Positions 52,222-60,304 of a stretch of 64,000 bases of DNA are shown here, piece by piece. Numbering within the stretch: the stretch's first letter is position 1; the number at the start of each line of letters is the position of its first letter. The position numbers and the translations under genes are program-made. The notes below the pieces were generated by a model, which ran no database searches, had not been told where the DNA came from, and saw nothing but the letters and a program-made list of their open reading frames with translations. Location of the stretch: positions 1 through 64,000 of the forward strand of contig NZ_BJKB01000013.1 in assembly GCF_010725055.1 (NCBI RefSeq), in the 5' to 3' direction. Source of the stretch: Gelidibacter japonicus (lineage in GTDB: Bacteria; Bacteroidota; Bacteroidia; Flavobacteriales; Flavobacteriaceae).

Positions 52222-53295
52222 CTAAACATCAAAATCCACCACAACCTTATCGCTTGTAGGGACAGCCTGACAGCTCAACACATAATTCTGTTCTACCTCC
52301 TTGTCAGCCAGCGCATAATTCTTTTTCATTTTGACTGAACCCTCTAAAACCTGGCATTTGCAGGTGCTACAAACGCCACCTTTACAAGCAAATGGCAAAT
52401 CGGCCCCAGCAGACAAGGCACCATCGAGAATATTGTCAAAATCATTGTCCATGATAAAATGGAATTCTTTTCCGCCATCAATAATGGTTACTCGGGTACC
52501 CTCGATTTTTTGCTCAAGGACTTCTGCAATATGTTTGTTTTCTTCTTCAGAACTTCCTGTAAAAAATAATTCAAAATGGATTCTATCCTTAGGCATTCCT
52601 GCTGCTTCCAACTCATCACGAATTAAATAAATCATATCCTGAGGACCACAGATGAAAGCATGTTGCGTATCTGGAATATCTATAAAAGTTTTGGTCAACA
52701 CAGCCAATTTTTCTTTGTCAAAACGTCCGTTCAAAAACGGAATATCACGCTGTTCCTTTGTTAAAAAATAAAAGACCTGAAACCTTCCAAAGAACTGATT
52801 TTTAAGTTGTTCGATTTCTTCTTTAAAGATAATGGATTTTACGGTTCTGTTCAAATAAAACAACTTAAAGGTGCTGTTTGGCTCCTCGTGCAAATGGGTT
52901 TTAATAATGGACATTAATGGCGTAATGCCACTTCCTGCGGCAAATGCGATATAATTATTACTCGCCTCAACATCAACATCAACCGTAAATTCACCATGTG
53001 GCACCATGACCTCAAGAGTATCACCCTTTTTTAATTCGTTGAATGCGAAATTCGAAAACACACCATTCCGTATGGTTTTAACAGCAACTTTCCATTCGTT
53101 GTCCAACGGACTTGAGCATAGCGAATAATTACGCCGAATGTCCTTACCATTGAACTCCTTGCGCAAAGTCAAATGTTGACCTTGGCGATATTTGAATTTA
53201 TCCTTTAAGTCTTCAGGAACATCAAAAGCAATGACTACGCAATCTTTTGTTTCCTTATAAATATCTGCCACTTTGAGGTTGTGGAATTCTGCCAT
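52222..53295 (-). CDS. paaE: Phenylacetyl-CoA epoxidase reductase PaaE
   Basis: A 357-residue electron-transfer flavoprotein: FAD domain with 'RRNYSLCSSP', NAD(P)H domain with 'AAGSGITPLMSIIKTHL' and 'AFICGPQDMIYLI', and a C-terminal plant-type ferredoxin with 'CKGGVCSTCKCQVLEG' plus a later Cys in 'VLSCQAVP' (four cluster ligands). It hands electrons from NAD(P)H to PaaA. It is the first paa gene after the TetR regulator and has its own promoter with an operator-like palindrome, and a hairpin 8 nt before its ATG. Confidence 0.96.
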   Translation of the reverse strand: MAEFHNLKVADIYKETKDCVVIAFDVPEDLKDKFKYRQGQHLTLRKEFNGKDIRRNYSLCSSPLDNEWKVAVKTIRNGVFSNFAFNELKKGDTLEVMVPHGEFTVDVDVEASNNYIAFAAGSGITPLMSIIKTHLHEEPNSTFKLFYLNRTVKSIIFKEEIEQLKNQFFGRFQVFYFLTKEQRDIPFLNGRFDKEKLAVLTKTFIDIPDTQHAFICGPQDMIYLIRDELEAAGMPKDRIHFELFFTGSSEEENKHIAEVLEQKIEGTRVTIIDGGKEFHFIMDNDFDNILDGALSAGADLPFACKGGVCSTCKCQVLEGSVKMKKNYALADKEVEQNYVLSCQAVPTSDKVVVDFDV

Positions 53296-53302
53296 AATAG
53301 TG

Positions 53303-53320
53303 CCACGCCTGAAAGCGTGG
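53303..53320. repeat. Hairpin just upstream of paaE
   Basis: CCACGC and GCGTGG arms around a 6-nt loop, 8 nt before the paaE ATG, hence likely within the ribosome landing zone of the message. Confidence 0.6.
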
Positions 53321-53425
53321 TGTCTTATTGTTAGTAATAGGTAAACTGTTTAAAACTAAAAGAGTACAGCCTTTAAAGCGGCAAATTTTAAACCAGCCAG
53401 GTTTTGTTATTCTTGCAACTTACGG

Positions 53426-53457
53426 ACTAACGCTTGTTAGTTTGAGCTACAAATTTA
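53426..53457 (-). promoter_or_regulatory. paaE promoter with TetR-type operator
   Basis: On the minus strand the -7 box TAAATTTG (53450-53457) is followed after 8 nt by the perfect palindrome ACTAAC-AAGC-GTTAGT (53426-53441), which would cover the transcription start. The form ACTAAC-N4-GTTAGT is typical of TetR-family operators. The regulator gene lies directly upstream. I infer that the regulator blocks paa transcription here until a CoA-ester effector binds. Confidence 0.6.
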
Positions 53458-53473
53458 CAAAATTTATTGTAAA

Positions 53474-54067
53474 CTATTTGTTAATTCCATTGATGAGGAG
53501 GTCGCTCAGATTTTCGGCTAAAACTTTTGAATCTATTTCTTCTTTTTTCGGAATCCATAAATACAAGGAACGTAAAGTAGAAAGTATTGAAAACATGATC
53601 ACTTCCGGGTTCTTGTTGACGACTTCATTGGAAGCAATCCCGTTTTTAATGATCTCTACGAAATCCTGCTCGTAGCTTTCACGTAATTTCAAATAATAAA
53701 CCAGTTGTTCTTCCAAATGCATCCAATCATTGTTAAGCGATGCCATTCCGTAGGGATTCCTTGTAGTAATATCAACATGAAGAGCAACGATCATTTTCAA
53801 TTTTTCGATCGCCTTTTCATCCAATTTTTTAATAACATCCATACCTTGGGTAAACTCTTCAGCCAAGGAAATAATGATGGCCTTTAAAATCTCCTGCTTT
53901 GAATTTATATGATTGTAAAGACTTGCTGCTTTCATTCCCATAGCCGTTGCCAAATCGCGCATGGTCACAGCGCTATATCCCTTTTCTTTAAAAAGTTTGG
54001 TGGCGGTGTTGATGATTTCATCCCTACGAGTGCCTTCTGTATTCAAGTTTCGAGGTTTTAAATTCAA
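53474..54067 (-). CDS. TetR-family regulator, likely of the paa operon
   Basis: The 197-residue product starts at a TTG codon (no ATG is available upstream of the domain). The N-terminal helix-turn-helix reads 'IINTATKLFKEKGYSAVTMR' and 'LATAMGMKAASLYNHINSKQ'. The C-terminal half is a helical ligand domain. The gene precedes paaE, and an operator-like palindrome lies in the 178 nt between them. It probably plays the part that PaaR has elsewhere, with phenylacetyl-CoA as inducer, but this is inference from position. Confidence 0.85.
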   Translation of the reverse strand: MNLKPRNLNTEGTRRDEIINTATKLFKEKGYSAVTMRDLATAMGMKAASLYNHINSKQEILKAIIISLAEEFTQGMDVIKKLDEKAIEKLKMIVALHVDITTRNPYGMASLNNDWMHLEEQLVYYLKLRESYEQDFVEIIKNGIASNEVVNKNPEVIMFSILSTLRSLYLWIPKKEEIDSKVLAENLSDLLINGINK

Positions 54068-54121
54068 AGATTATGAGTCTAGGTTTATTCAATATTTCGT
54101 AAATTTAAACAAAAGAAATTT

Positions 54122-54427
54122 ATGGGAATTTTTGATTTTATATTCGGTATCAAAAAGAGACAAATTAATGAGCTTTTAGAAAAGGGCGCGATTATTCTGG
54201 ATGTTAGGACTCAAAAAGAATGGGACAATGGACATATTAAACATGCAAGACACATTCCGTTGGATGAACTTAAAAATCGGATTGGAGAACTCAAGAAATT
54301 AAAGAAACCAGTAATTACCTGCTGTGCGAGTGGTGCCAGATCAGCAAAGGCCGCTGAATACTTGAATTTGAATAATATTATCGCCACCAATGGTGGTGGT
54401 TGGTTGAGTTTGAATAAGAAATTATAG
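54122..54427 (+). CDS. Rhodanese-like sulfurtransferase domain protein
   Basis: A 101-residue single-domain rhodanese: 'AIILDVRTQKEWDNGHIKHA' (with the Asp-x-Arg), 'HIPLDELKNRI', and the active loop 'CCASGARSAKAA' with the persulfide Cys. Such proteins carry sulfur to thiolation or detoxification enzymes; the acceptor is unknown. It is divergent from the TetR gene and converges on the DUF4230 gene with a 6-nt overlap of stop regions. Confidence 0.9.
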   Translation: MGIFDFIFGIKKRQINELLEKGAIILDVRTQKEWDNGHIKHARHIPLDELKNRIGELKKLKKPVITCCASGARSAKAAEYLNLNNIIATNGGGWLSLNKKL

Positions 54428-55033
54428 TTTGATGTTCTGCAAATCGTCGGAAGATTTGATGGAATTGCCTTCATACTGCAGTGTCCAACCTAAAGAGCTG
54501 GTCAAGATATAGAATTTGGACAATTCGCTGATCAAACGATTTTGTGCATTGCTTTTTAAGTTGGATGCTTCAATCTTTTTCATCAATTGTGCTCTGACTT
54601 TGTCTTTGATTTTGTTGTAGTCTTCTGCTTTAAATGGATTCAAATAATCAGCGGTGATATCATAATACTCAAAATCCGGACTGATATTGATCTCTTCTTT
54701 TGGAATGCTTAAAATCTTGAGGGTTTTCGAAGCTTCATCCACTTCATATTCAATCTGACTCAAATCATAAGACACCGTCACGTCTGCATTGACTACTACC
54801 AGAGCCTTCTTTTCTACATTGACTAGGTTGGCAAAAATAGCTTTTGAGTTTTTATAGGTAAACACCTGACTGAAATGCCCTTCGGTGACGACCAATTTAC
54901 TGACATTTCTGATCTGCTCTTGGATGAGAGCCGAATTTTCCTGTAAAGTCGTTTTATCCTTGTCATTGAAAACATAGCGATAGCCGAACAATACGACCAT
55001 CACTAAAATTAAAATGTACAGGAGTTTGCGCAT
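54422..55033 (-). CDS. DUF4230 protein, membrane-anchored
   Basis: The 203-residue product has one N-terminal membrane helix (MRKLLYILILVMVVLFGYRYV) and the DUF4230 body: 'LVVTEGHFSQVFTYKNS', 'KKALVVVNADVTVSYDLSQI', 'KTLKILSIPKEEINISPDFE' and a helical end. The family occurs across bacteria without known function. It lies downstream of gldC, separated by a palindromic repeat, and may belong to the gld transcript. Confidence 0.85.
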   Translation of the reverse strand: MRKLLYILILVMVVLFGYRYVFNDKDKTTLQENSALIQEQIRNVSKLVVTEGHFSQVFTYKNSKAIFANLVNVEKKALVVVNADVTVSYDLSQIEYEVDEASKTLKILSIPKEEINISPDFEYYDITADYLNPFKAEDYNKIKDKVRAQLMKKIEASNLKSNAQNRLISELSKFYILTSSLGWTLQYEGNSIKSSDDLQNIKL

Positions 55034-55054
55034 TGTTTATTTGTTATTGATTCA

Positions 55055-55085
55055 AACCTACAAGGTTTTAGAAACCTTGCAGGTT
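55055..55085. repeat. AAACCTG-type palindrome between gldC and the DUF4230 gene
   Basis: AACCTACAAGGTT and AACCTTGCAGGTT around a short loop; nearly the same as 51083-51113. A degenerate half copy follows at about 55093-55109. Confidence 0.85.
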
Positions 55086-55115
55086 GATTTTTGAAAACTG
55101 GCAGGTTTATATCTC

Positions 55116-55451
55116 TTATTTATTGAGTTCTAATTTTTCGGCAAAATAATCGCAGAAATCCATCATGGTTGCGGACATTTTCTCATCTTCTGTGGCACGC
55201 TGGAATGTATTACTCATTTCGACCAAGGTCTGATGGAAAAAAACTTTCATTTCATCTACGGGCATATCTTTTGTCCAAAGATCGATACGCAAAGTTTCTT
55301 GCGCTTCACTATCCCAAACTGAAAGCATCATGGCTTTGGCTTCTTCGTTGTCGATACCGCCATCTGGCGCTGTCCAACTCAGTTTTTCAGGCACGCGGTT
55401 TTCATCCAATTCAACGTGCAATTCAATGGTTGATTTTATAGTTTTTGACAT
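55116..55451 (-). CDS. gldC: Gliding motility protein GldC
   Basis: A 111-residue cytoplasmic protein. It contains 'IELHVELDENRVPEKLSWTA', 'EEAKAMMLSVWDSEAQETLR' and 'MSATMMDFCDYFAEKLELNK', as in GldC of Flavobacterium. In F. johnsoniae loss of GldC weakens but does not abolish gliding. The start codon overlaps the gldB stop by one base (TAATG), so the two are coupled. Confidence 0.94.
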   Translation of the reverse strand: MSKTIKSTIELHVELDENRVPEKLSWTAPDGGIDNEEAKAMMLSVWDSEAQETLRIDLWTKDMPVDEMKVFFHQTLVEMSNTFQRATEDEKMSATMMDFCDYFAEKLELNK

Positions 55452-56410
55452 TATTTTCGTGGTTTAAATTTAGAATTATTAAAAATTTCATCAGCATCCT
55501 TTTGCAGCATCTCCATAAACGGAACATCATTATTTTTCATATAAGATCTTACTATCTGCCATCCGATATACTGACCTAGTTTACCTGGCGACTCGCTGTC
55601 AAGTTCTAAATAAAATTTAGAAAAAGGTGCATCAGCAATAAAGCGTCCAGCCAAACTATTATCTGTACTGAACAAAAGTTCCCGTTCGATAAAATAGCGC
55701 CAGATTTCACTTTCATTTGCTTCAGCCCACTCCAATTGCTCTTCAGAATACCCAATCTTTTCAGCATCTGATTTGAATGGAATCATTTTATCCTTAAAAT
55801 ATAACTGCTTCCCAAAGTAGATCATATCATCCAAAAGGGTTTTGGGTTTATTTTGTAAGATATAACCCTCCGAATAATTAGCCGCTAAATCGCTCACAAT
55901 TTGAGAACGCTTCATATTTAAAGTCAAGAACCGTTGTATACCTTCATAAAAGTGGTGGTCAGAACCTAAATAGGTATCTAATGAAATCAGCACAATGGTA
56001 TCGGTTACAATAGTTTTGTTTCTATAATCAACATCTGATGTTACCGTAATAACCCGAGGCACCTTAAACGTTTTGTCGTAATATTTTAAATGCTGGAATA
56101 GCGATTCGATATCATCATGCACATCATCAAATTTAGCATAGGTTTTTTCCACCTCACCAGAGAGTTCTTTCTGCAGGGAATCATTAATACGGTCAATCCA
56201 TATAGAATCAGGGATACGTTCTGAAAACAAAAAGGGATAATCCCGTTTCAACTTAGGTAAGTCGTCAGATTTGGCCTTCGAAAAATCCAAATCAAAACGC
56301 TCCACGTTCAGGTCTATATCAATTTTAGAAATTTCACTTTCTATCTGATCACTTTCTTTACAAGCGTTAAAAACCAACAGCAGGACTAATAGAAAACCAA
56401 TATTCTTCAT
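55451..56410 (-). CDS. gldB: Gliding motility lipoprotein GldB
   Basis: A 319-residue lipoprotein (signal MKNIGFLLVLLLVFNAC, Cys 17). It shows the GldB pattern: 'DLNVERFDLDFSKAKSDDLP', 'YPFLFSERIPDSIWIDRIND' and 'YLGSDHHFYEGIQRFLTLNM'. GldB is essential for gliding and for the type IX secretion-linked motility machine in F. johnsoniae; its biochemical part is not settled. The order nadE (divergent), gldB, gldC is conserved in the family. It implies that this organism has at least part of the gliding machinery. Confidence 0.95.
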   Translation of the reverse strand: MKNIGFLLVLLLVFNACKESDQIESEISKIDIDLNVERFDLDFSKAKSDDLPKLKRDYPFLFSERIPDSIWIDRINDSLQKELSGEVEKTYAKFDDVHDDIESLFQHLKYYDKTFKVPRVITVTSDVDYRNKTIVTDTIVLISLDTYLGSDHHFYEGIQRFLTLNMKRSQIVSDLAANYSEGYILQNKPKTLLDDMIYFGKQLYFKDKMIPFKSDAEKIGYSEEQLEWAEANESEIWRYFIERELLFSTDNSLAGRFIADAPFSKFYLELDSESPGKLGQYIGWQIVRSYMKNNDVPFMEMLQKDADEIFNNSKFKPRK

Positions 56411-56455
56411 AGTTGTTTTAAACCTCTTAAATTTTTATTACTTAGACGATTGCTT

Positions 56456-56463
56456 TATTTTTG
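56456..56463 (+). promoter_or_regulatory. -7 box upstream of nadE
   Basis: TATTTTTG matches TAnnTTTG exactly, 41 nt before the nadE ATG. No clear -33 TTG. Confidence 0.4.
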
Positions 56464-56504
56464 TGGTACAAAGGTAGTATTCTTTGTGTTAAATCTTCCA
56501 AAAA

Positions 56505-57293
56505 ATGCAAACAGAAAAAGTTATTGACCACATAGTAAATTGGCTAAAAGATTACGCCAACAATGCCAAAGTAAATGGTTTTGTTATTGGTATTTCTGGC
56601 GGTATTGATTCGGCAGTGACCTCGATGTTATGCGCCAAGACAGGCTTGGATCTCTTATGCCTAGAAATGCCCATACATCAGCCAATAAACCATGTATCAC
56701 GAGGGAAAGAACATATAAAACAATTAAAAGACAACTTTGCAAACGTAAAGAACACATTGGTGGATCTCACGCCAGTTTTTGACCAATTCAAAGCTGAAGT
56801 TTCTATTATTGACAATCAAGCTACTGTTGATATGGCACTTGCCAATACCCGGGCGCGATTGAGAATGACCACACTATATTACTACGCCGGACTGCATGGT
56901 TTATTGGTGGCGGGCACAGGAAATAAAATAGAAGATTTTGGGGTTGGCTTTTTTACAAAATATGGTGATGGTGGTGTAGATTTGAGCCCTATTGCCGATC
57001 TTACAAAATCGGAGGTATATGATCTCGCGAAAATGTTGGGTATTTCAAGTTCCATCATCAATGCGGTACCTAGTGACGGTTTGTTTGGCGATGATCGAAG
57101 TGATGAAGACCAAATAGGTGCCTCTTATCCTGAATTGGAATGGGCAATGAGCATGAAGGAAAACGGGAAAAAACTCGAGGATTTCGAAGGCAGAAAACGC
57201 GAAGTCTTTGAACTTTTCTCAAAACTTAACGCAAACAACCAACATAAAATGGTTCCAATTCCAATATGTGAAATACCCAAAAATTTAAAGTAA
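56505..57293 (+). CDS. nadE: NAD+ synthase, ammonia-dependent
   Basis: The 262-residue enzyme adenylates and amidates nicotinate adenine dinucleotide to NAD+. It has the P-loop-like 'VIGISGGIDSAVTSMLCAK', 'LLVAGTGNKIEDFGVGFFTK' and 'DLSPIADLTKSEVYDLAKML'. The N-terminal glutaminase domain of the longer form is missing, so it uses ammonia. It is divergent from gldB. Confidence 0.96.
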   Translation: MQTEKVIDHIVNWLKDYANNAKVNGFVIGISGGIDSAVTSMLCAKTGLDLLCLEMPIHQPINHVSRGKEHIKQLKDNFANVKNTLVDLTPVFDQFKAEVSIIDNQATVDMALANTRARLRMTTLYYYAGLHGLLVAGTGNKIEDFGVGFFTKYGDGGVDLSPIADLTKSEVYDLAKMLGISSSIINAVPSDGLFGDDRSDEDQIGASYPELEWAMSMKENGKKLEDFEGRKREVFELFSKLNANNQHKMVPIPICEIPKNLK

Positions 57294-57445
57294 TCTGCTG
57301 TTTTTATTGTGAAATTCATGGAATGTTGTCAAAATCAGTTGAATATCATGATTTTTTTCATACATTTACGTAACAAAACTCCACAATCTTAAACTTATCC
57401 TCTTAAGCGCATAGGTTTACTTAATTAACTAACAAACAACAAATT

Positions 57446-58075
57446 ATGATCAAGGTATTGGTTGTGGACTATCATCCCATTGTAAGAGAAGGCTTGAAAT
57501 TGCTTTTCGAATTAGATCCAGACATTGAAGTGGTCGGAACTGTGGGTACAGGTATTGAAATCTTTGAATTTATAAGACGGTATCCCGTAGATGTTATCAT
57601 TTCTGAAATTGACCTTCCTGAACTTAATGGCATCACAGCCTTAAGAGCAATTAAAAAAGAGCATGAGAAAGTCAAAGTGATCATGTTCAGTTATCACCCA
57701 GAAGAAATCTATGCCATCAGCACCATTAAAGCAGGCGCTTCCGCATATATTTTAAAAACGGTAGATACACAAACTATTAGAGAAGCTATCATTAAAGTGC
57801 ATAACGGAGAAATTTACCTAAGTGCCAACATGGAGAAACATTTACACTTTAATGATACCCGTAATTCAAAGAGCAAACTATACAAACGCTTATCCACACG
57901 GGAAGTTGAAGTTTTAAAATTGCTATCAACCGGAAAGAAAAACAAAGAAATTGCTTTGGAACTCGACATCAACGAAAAAACGGTCAGCACCTATAAGGCT
58001 AGACTTTTCAAAAAGTTGAATGTTACCAATCTGGTTGATTTAATCCATCAAGCGGAACATTTGGGCACAATTTAG
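57446..58075 (+). CDS. Atypical NarL/LuxR-type response regulator
   Basis: The 209-residue protein has a receiver domain (1-120) and a LuxR-type helix-turn-helix ('STREVEVLKLLSTGKKNKEI', 'LDINEKTVSTYKARLFKKLN'). Two key receiver positions differ from the norm: the phospho-acceptor Asp is Glu54 ('IISEIDLPELNG'), and the second acidic residue of the metal pocket is Tyr9 ('VVDYHP'). Ser80 ('MFSYHP') and the Lys of 'ILKTVD' are kept. It is thus unlikely to be phosphorylated in the usual way. No histidine kinase adjoins. Its stop overlaps that of dnaG by 4 nt in convergent orientation. Confidence 0.9.
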   Translation: MIKVLVVDYHPIVREGLKLLFELDPDIEVVGTVGTGIEIFEFIRRYPVDVIISEIDLPELNGITALRAIKKEHEKVKVIMFSYHPEEIYAISTIKAGASAYILKTVDTQTIREAIIKVHNGEIYLSANMEKHLHFNDTRNSKSKLYKRLSTREVEVLKLLSTGKKNKEIALELDINEKTVSTYKARLFKKLNVTNLVDLIHQAEHLGTI

Positions 58076-60039
58076 TATTTTCCCCCAACCACTTTTCCCA
58101 ATTTTTTGGACAAGAGTGTTTTTAATTTTAAATAATCTCGCACATCTTCCATTATTCCCATAGGATCGTTCTGTGGCTCAGCAATCTCTAACTTATATTC
58201 CATTACCTTTTGGTCGATTAAAAAGCATCTTAAACTCAAGATCGTTTGAGTAACCAATTGTGCAATAGATTGATCTTTATCCTTAGGAATAATATGGTTA
58301 CGCTCCCAATCATGGAGACTATAACGTTCATCATTCATCAAAATAGTAGTCACCTCATTGGCCATTTGTTGATCAAGTCTGTTGATAAAGTCCTTCAATT
58401 GAAACTCCTTCGACTGATGCAATGCCTCAATAATGATATAATATAGATTTTGAAAGTGCTCATTGGAAAACTGCATTTCATCTTCCTGCAGATCCAGATA
58501 AATTTTTTCAAACACTTTGGCCTGATGAATTATTGGTTCCATTTTTAGTTCACCGGTCTCATCTTCCTTCATGACCAAATCCTCAAATTCTTCTGTTTCT
58601 TTACCATAAAGCAACAGGATTTCTATGATTTTCTGCTCCAATACATATTGATGGTTTACTTTTTTGGCTGGTTGTTCTGAGCGCACTACCTCAAAAGCCT
58701 TTTGCTCCGTTCTATGCTGTCTGTTGGCCTCTTGAGTTTCTTTTTTACCGATTTGTGCCAATGTACTGAACAAAACAGCTTCACTGATGTCCATGATACT
58801 GGAACATTCTTTTACGTAAATCTCCCGTTTAATCGGGTCAGGGATCTTTGAAATGCTATTGACAATTTCTCGAATAGTATCTGCCTTTTTTATGGGATCG
58901 TTTTTGGCTTCTTCTACTAACAAAGAAGCTTTAAACTGAATAAAGTCTTTCGCATGATCCTCAAGATAGGATGCAAGCTCTTCCGGTGTGTTTTGTCTCG
59001 CAAAACTATCTGGATCGGCACCGTTTGGAAAGGAGCATACTTTGACATTCATGCCCTGTTCAAGAATCAAGTCAATACCTCTGACCGCCGCACGAACACC
59101 CGCAGCATCACCATCAAAAAGTACGGTGATGTTTTTGGTTAAACGATTGATCAGACGGATCTGTTCCGGTGTTAAAGCCGTACCGGATGATGACACGACA
59201 TTTTTTATTCCAGATTGATGAAATTGGATGACATCCGTATACCCTTCTACCAAATAGCAATTATCTTCTTTGGCGATGGATTGTTTGGCATGGAACAAAC
59301 CATACAAAACTTTACTTTTATGATAGACCTCACTTTCTGGAGAATTTAGATATTTAGCGGCCTTTTTATCGGCACCCAAAATTCGGCCTCCAAAGCCTAA
59401 GATCCGTCCACTCATACTGTGGATGGGGAACATGACCCGGCCTTTAAACCGATCAAATCGTTTCTGGTCCTTGACAATGGTCAGCCCCGTCTTTTCAAGG
59501 AATTCGAGTTGGTATCCATTTTTCAAAGCTTCGTCAGTAAACGCTTGCCATTCATCCAAGGAATAGCCCAAACTAAAGGTTTTGATGGTGTCTATTGTAA
59601 AACCACGCTCCTTAAAATAACTGAGTCCAATCGCTTTACCAGGGTCTGTTTTGTGCAGTATTTTTTGAAAATACGTGTTCGCAAACTCATTGACCAAATA
59701 AAGACTTTCCCTTTCATTGGCAACCTCCTTTTGCTCATTGGTCTGCTCGGTTTTTTCAATCTCAATATTGTATTTTTTGGCAAGATATTTAATAGCTTCA
59801 GGATAGGTGAAGTGTTCGTGTTCCATGAGAAACGTTACTGCATTCCCCCCTTTGCCACTACTAAAATCCTTCCATATCTGTTTTACAGGGCTGACCATAA
59901 AACTTGGTGAACGTTCGTCGCTAAACGGGCTCAAACCCTTGAAATTGCTTCCTGATTTTTTGAGGTTGACAAAATCGCCAATGACCTCCTCAACTCGGGC
60001 GGCTTCAAATACTCGGTCTATGGTAGATCTTGAAATCAA
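58072..60039 (-). CDS. dnaG: DNA primase lacking zinc ligands
   Basis: I place the start at the TTG codon at 60039 (655 residues, MISRSTIDRVFEAARVEEVI), where DnaG proteins normally begin; the ATG at 60087 would add a hydrophobic 16-residue tail. The N-terminal zinc-ribbon region keeps its frame ('NFKGLSPFSDERSPSF', 'KQIWKDFSSGKGGNAVTFLM'), but all four ligands are gone: Ser37, Ser40, Asp58 and Ser61 replace Cys, His, Cys, Cys. The TOPRIM core is normal ('YLVEGYTDVIQFHQ', 'VLFDGDAAGVRAA'), and a helical DnaB-binding tail follows. It makes RNA primers for lagging-strand synthesis. Confidence 0.94.
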   Translation of the reverse strand: MISRSTIDRVFEAARVEEVIGDFVNLKKSGSNFKGLSPFSDERSPSFMVSPVKQIWKDFSSGKGGNAVTFLMEHEHFTYPEAIKYLAKKYNIEIEKTEQTNEQKEVANERESLYLVNEFANTYFQKILHKTDPGKAIGLSYFKERGFTIDTIKTFSLGYSLDEWQAFTDEALKNGYQLEFLEKTGLTIVKDQKRFDRFKGRVMFPIHSMSGRILGFGGRILGADKKAAKYLNSPESEVYHKSKVLYGLFHAKQSIAKEDNCYLVEGYTDVIQFHQSGIKNVVSSSGTALTPEQIRLINRLTKNITVLFDGDAAGVRAAVRGIDLILEQGMNVKVCSFPNGADPDSFARQNTPEELASYLEDHAKDFIQFKASLLVEEAKNDPIKKADTIREIVNSISKIPDPIKREIYVKECSSIMDISEAVLFSTLAQIGKKETQEANRQHRTEQKAFEVVRSEQPAKKVNHQYVLEQKIIEILLLYGKETEEFEDLVMKEDETGELKMEPIIHQAKVFEKIYLDLQEDEMQFSNEHFQNLYYIIIEALHQSKEFQLKDFINRLDQQMANEVTTILMNDERYSLHDWERNHIIPKDKDQSIAQLVTQTILSLRCFLIDQKVMEYKLEIAEPQNDPMGIMEDVRDYLKLKTLLSKKLGKVVGGKY

Positions 60040-60243
60040 AGTTGCAGATGTAATTTTTTGTAAAAATAGCACAAAGAAAGCAAACATTTAAGGAATGTAT
60101 GATTTGAGTTTTTTGTAAAAACAATCTAAAACAAATCCGGTCTTTCAAAATTGACATCGTCCTTGATAGAGACTCGAAACAAACTAAACTCACATAAAAA
60201 TGCAGAGGTCATTCACATCATATAAAATCTAATAGTCCTAAAA

Positions 60244-60279
60244 TAAAAAAGGCATTGAATAACCGTCAACACCTTTTTT
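60244..60279. terminator. Terminator after the beta-barrel gene
   Basis: AAAAAAGG..TTGA with TCAA..CCTTTTTT, a stem broken by a 2-nt internal loop. The A and T runs allow use in both directions; it lies 26 nt past the stop of the minus-strand gene at 60305. Confidence 0.6.
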
Positions 60280-60304
60280 GACTAACACAATTGAATTAAA
60301 TTAA

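Noticed and set aside
35251-55085. CRISPR array, suggested by recurring palindromes
   Set aside because: Copies are scattered, unevenly spaced and separated by genes; no spacers of constant length and no cas genes.
59419-59910. A 163-codon frame on the plus strand within dnaG
   Set aside because: It is antisense to a conserved part of dnaG and shows no domain of its own.
60040-60087. ATG start of dnaG at 60087
   Set aside because: It would add a hydrophobic 16-residue tail in front of the conserved start ISRSTIDRV; the in-frame TTG at 60039 fits the family better.
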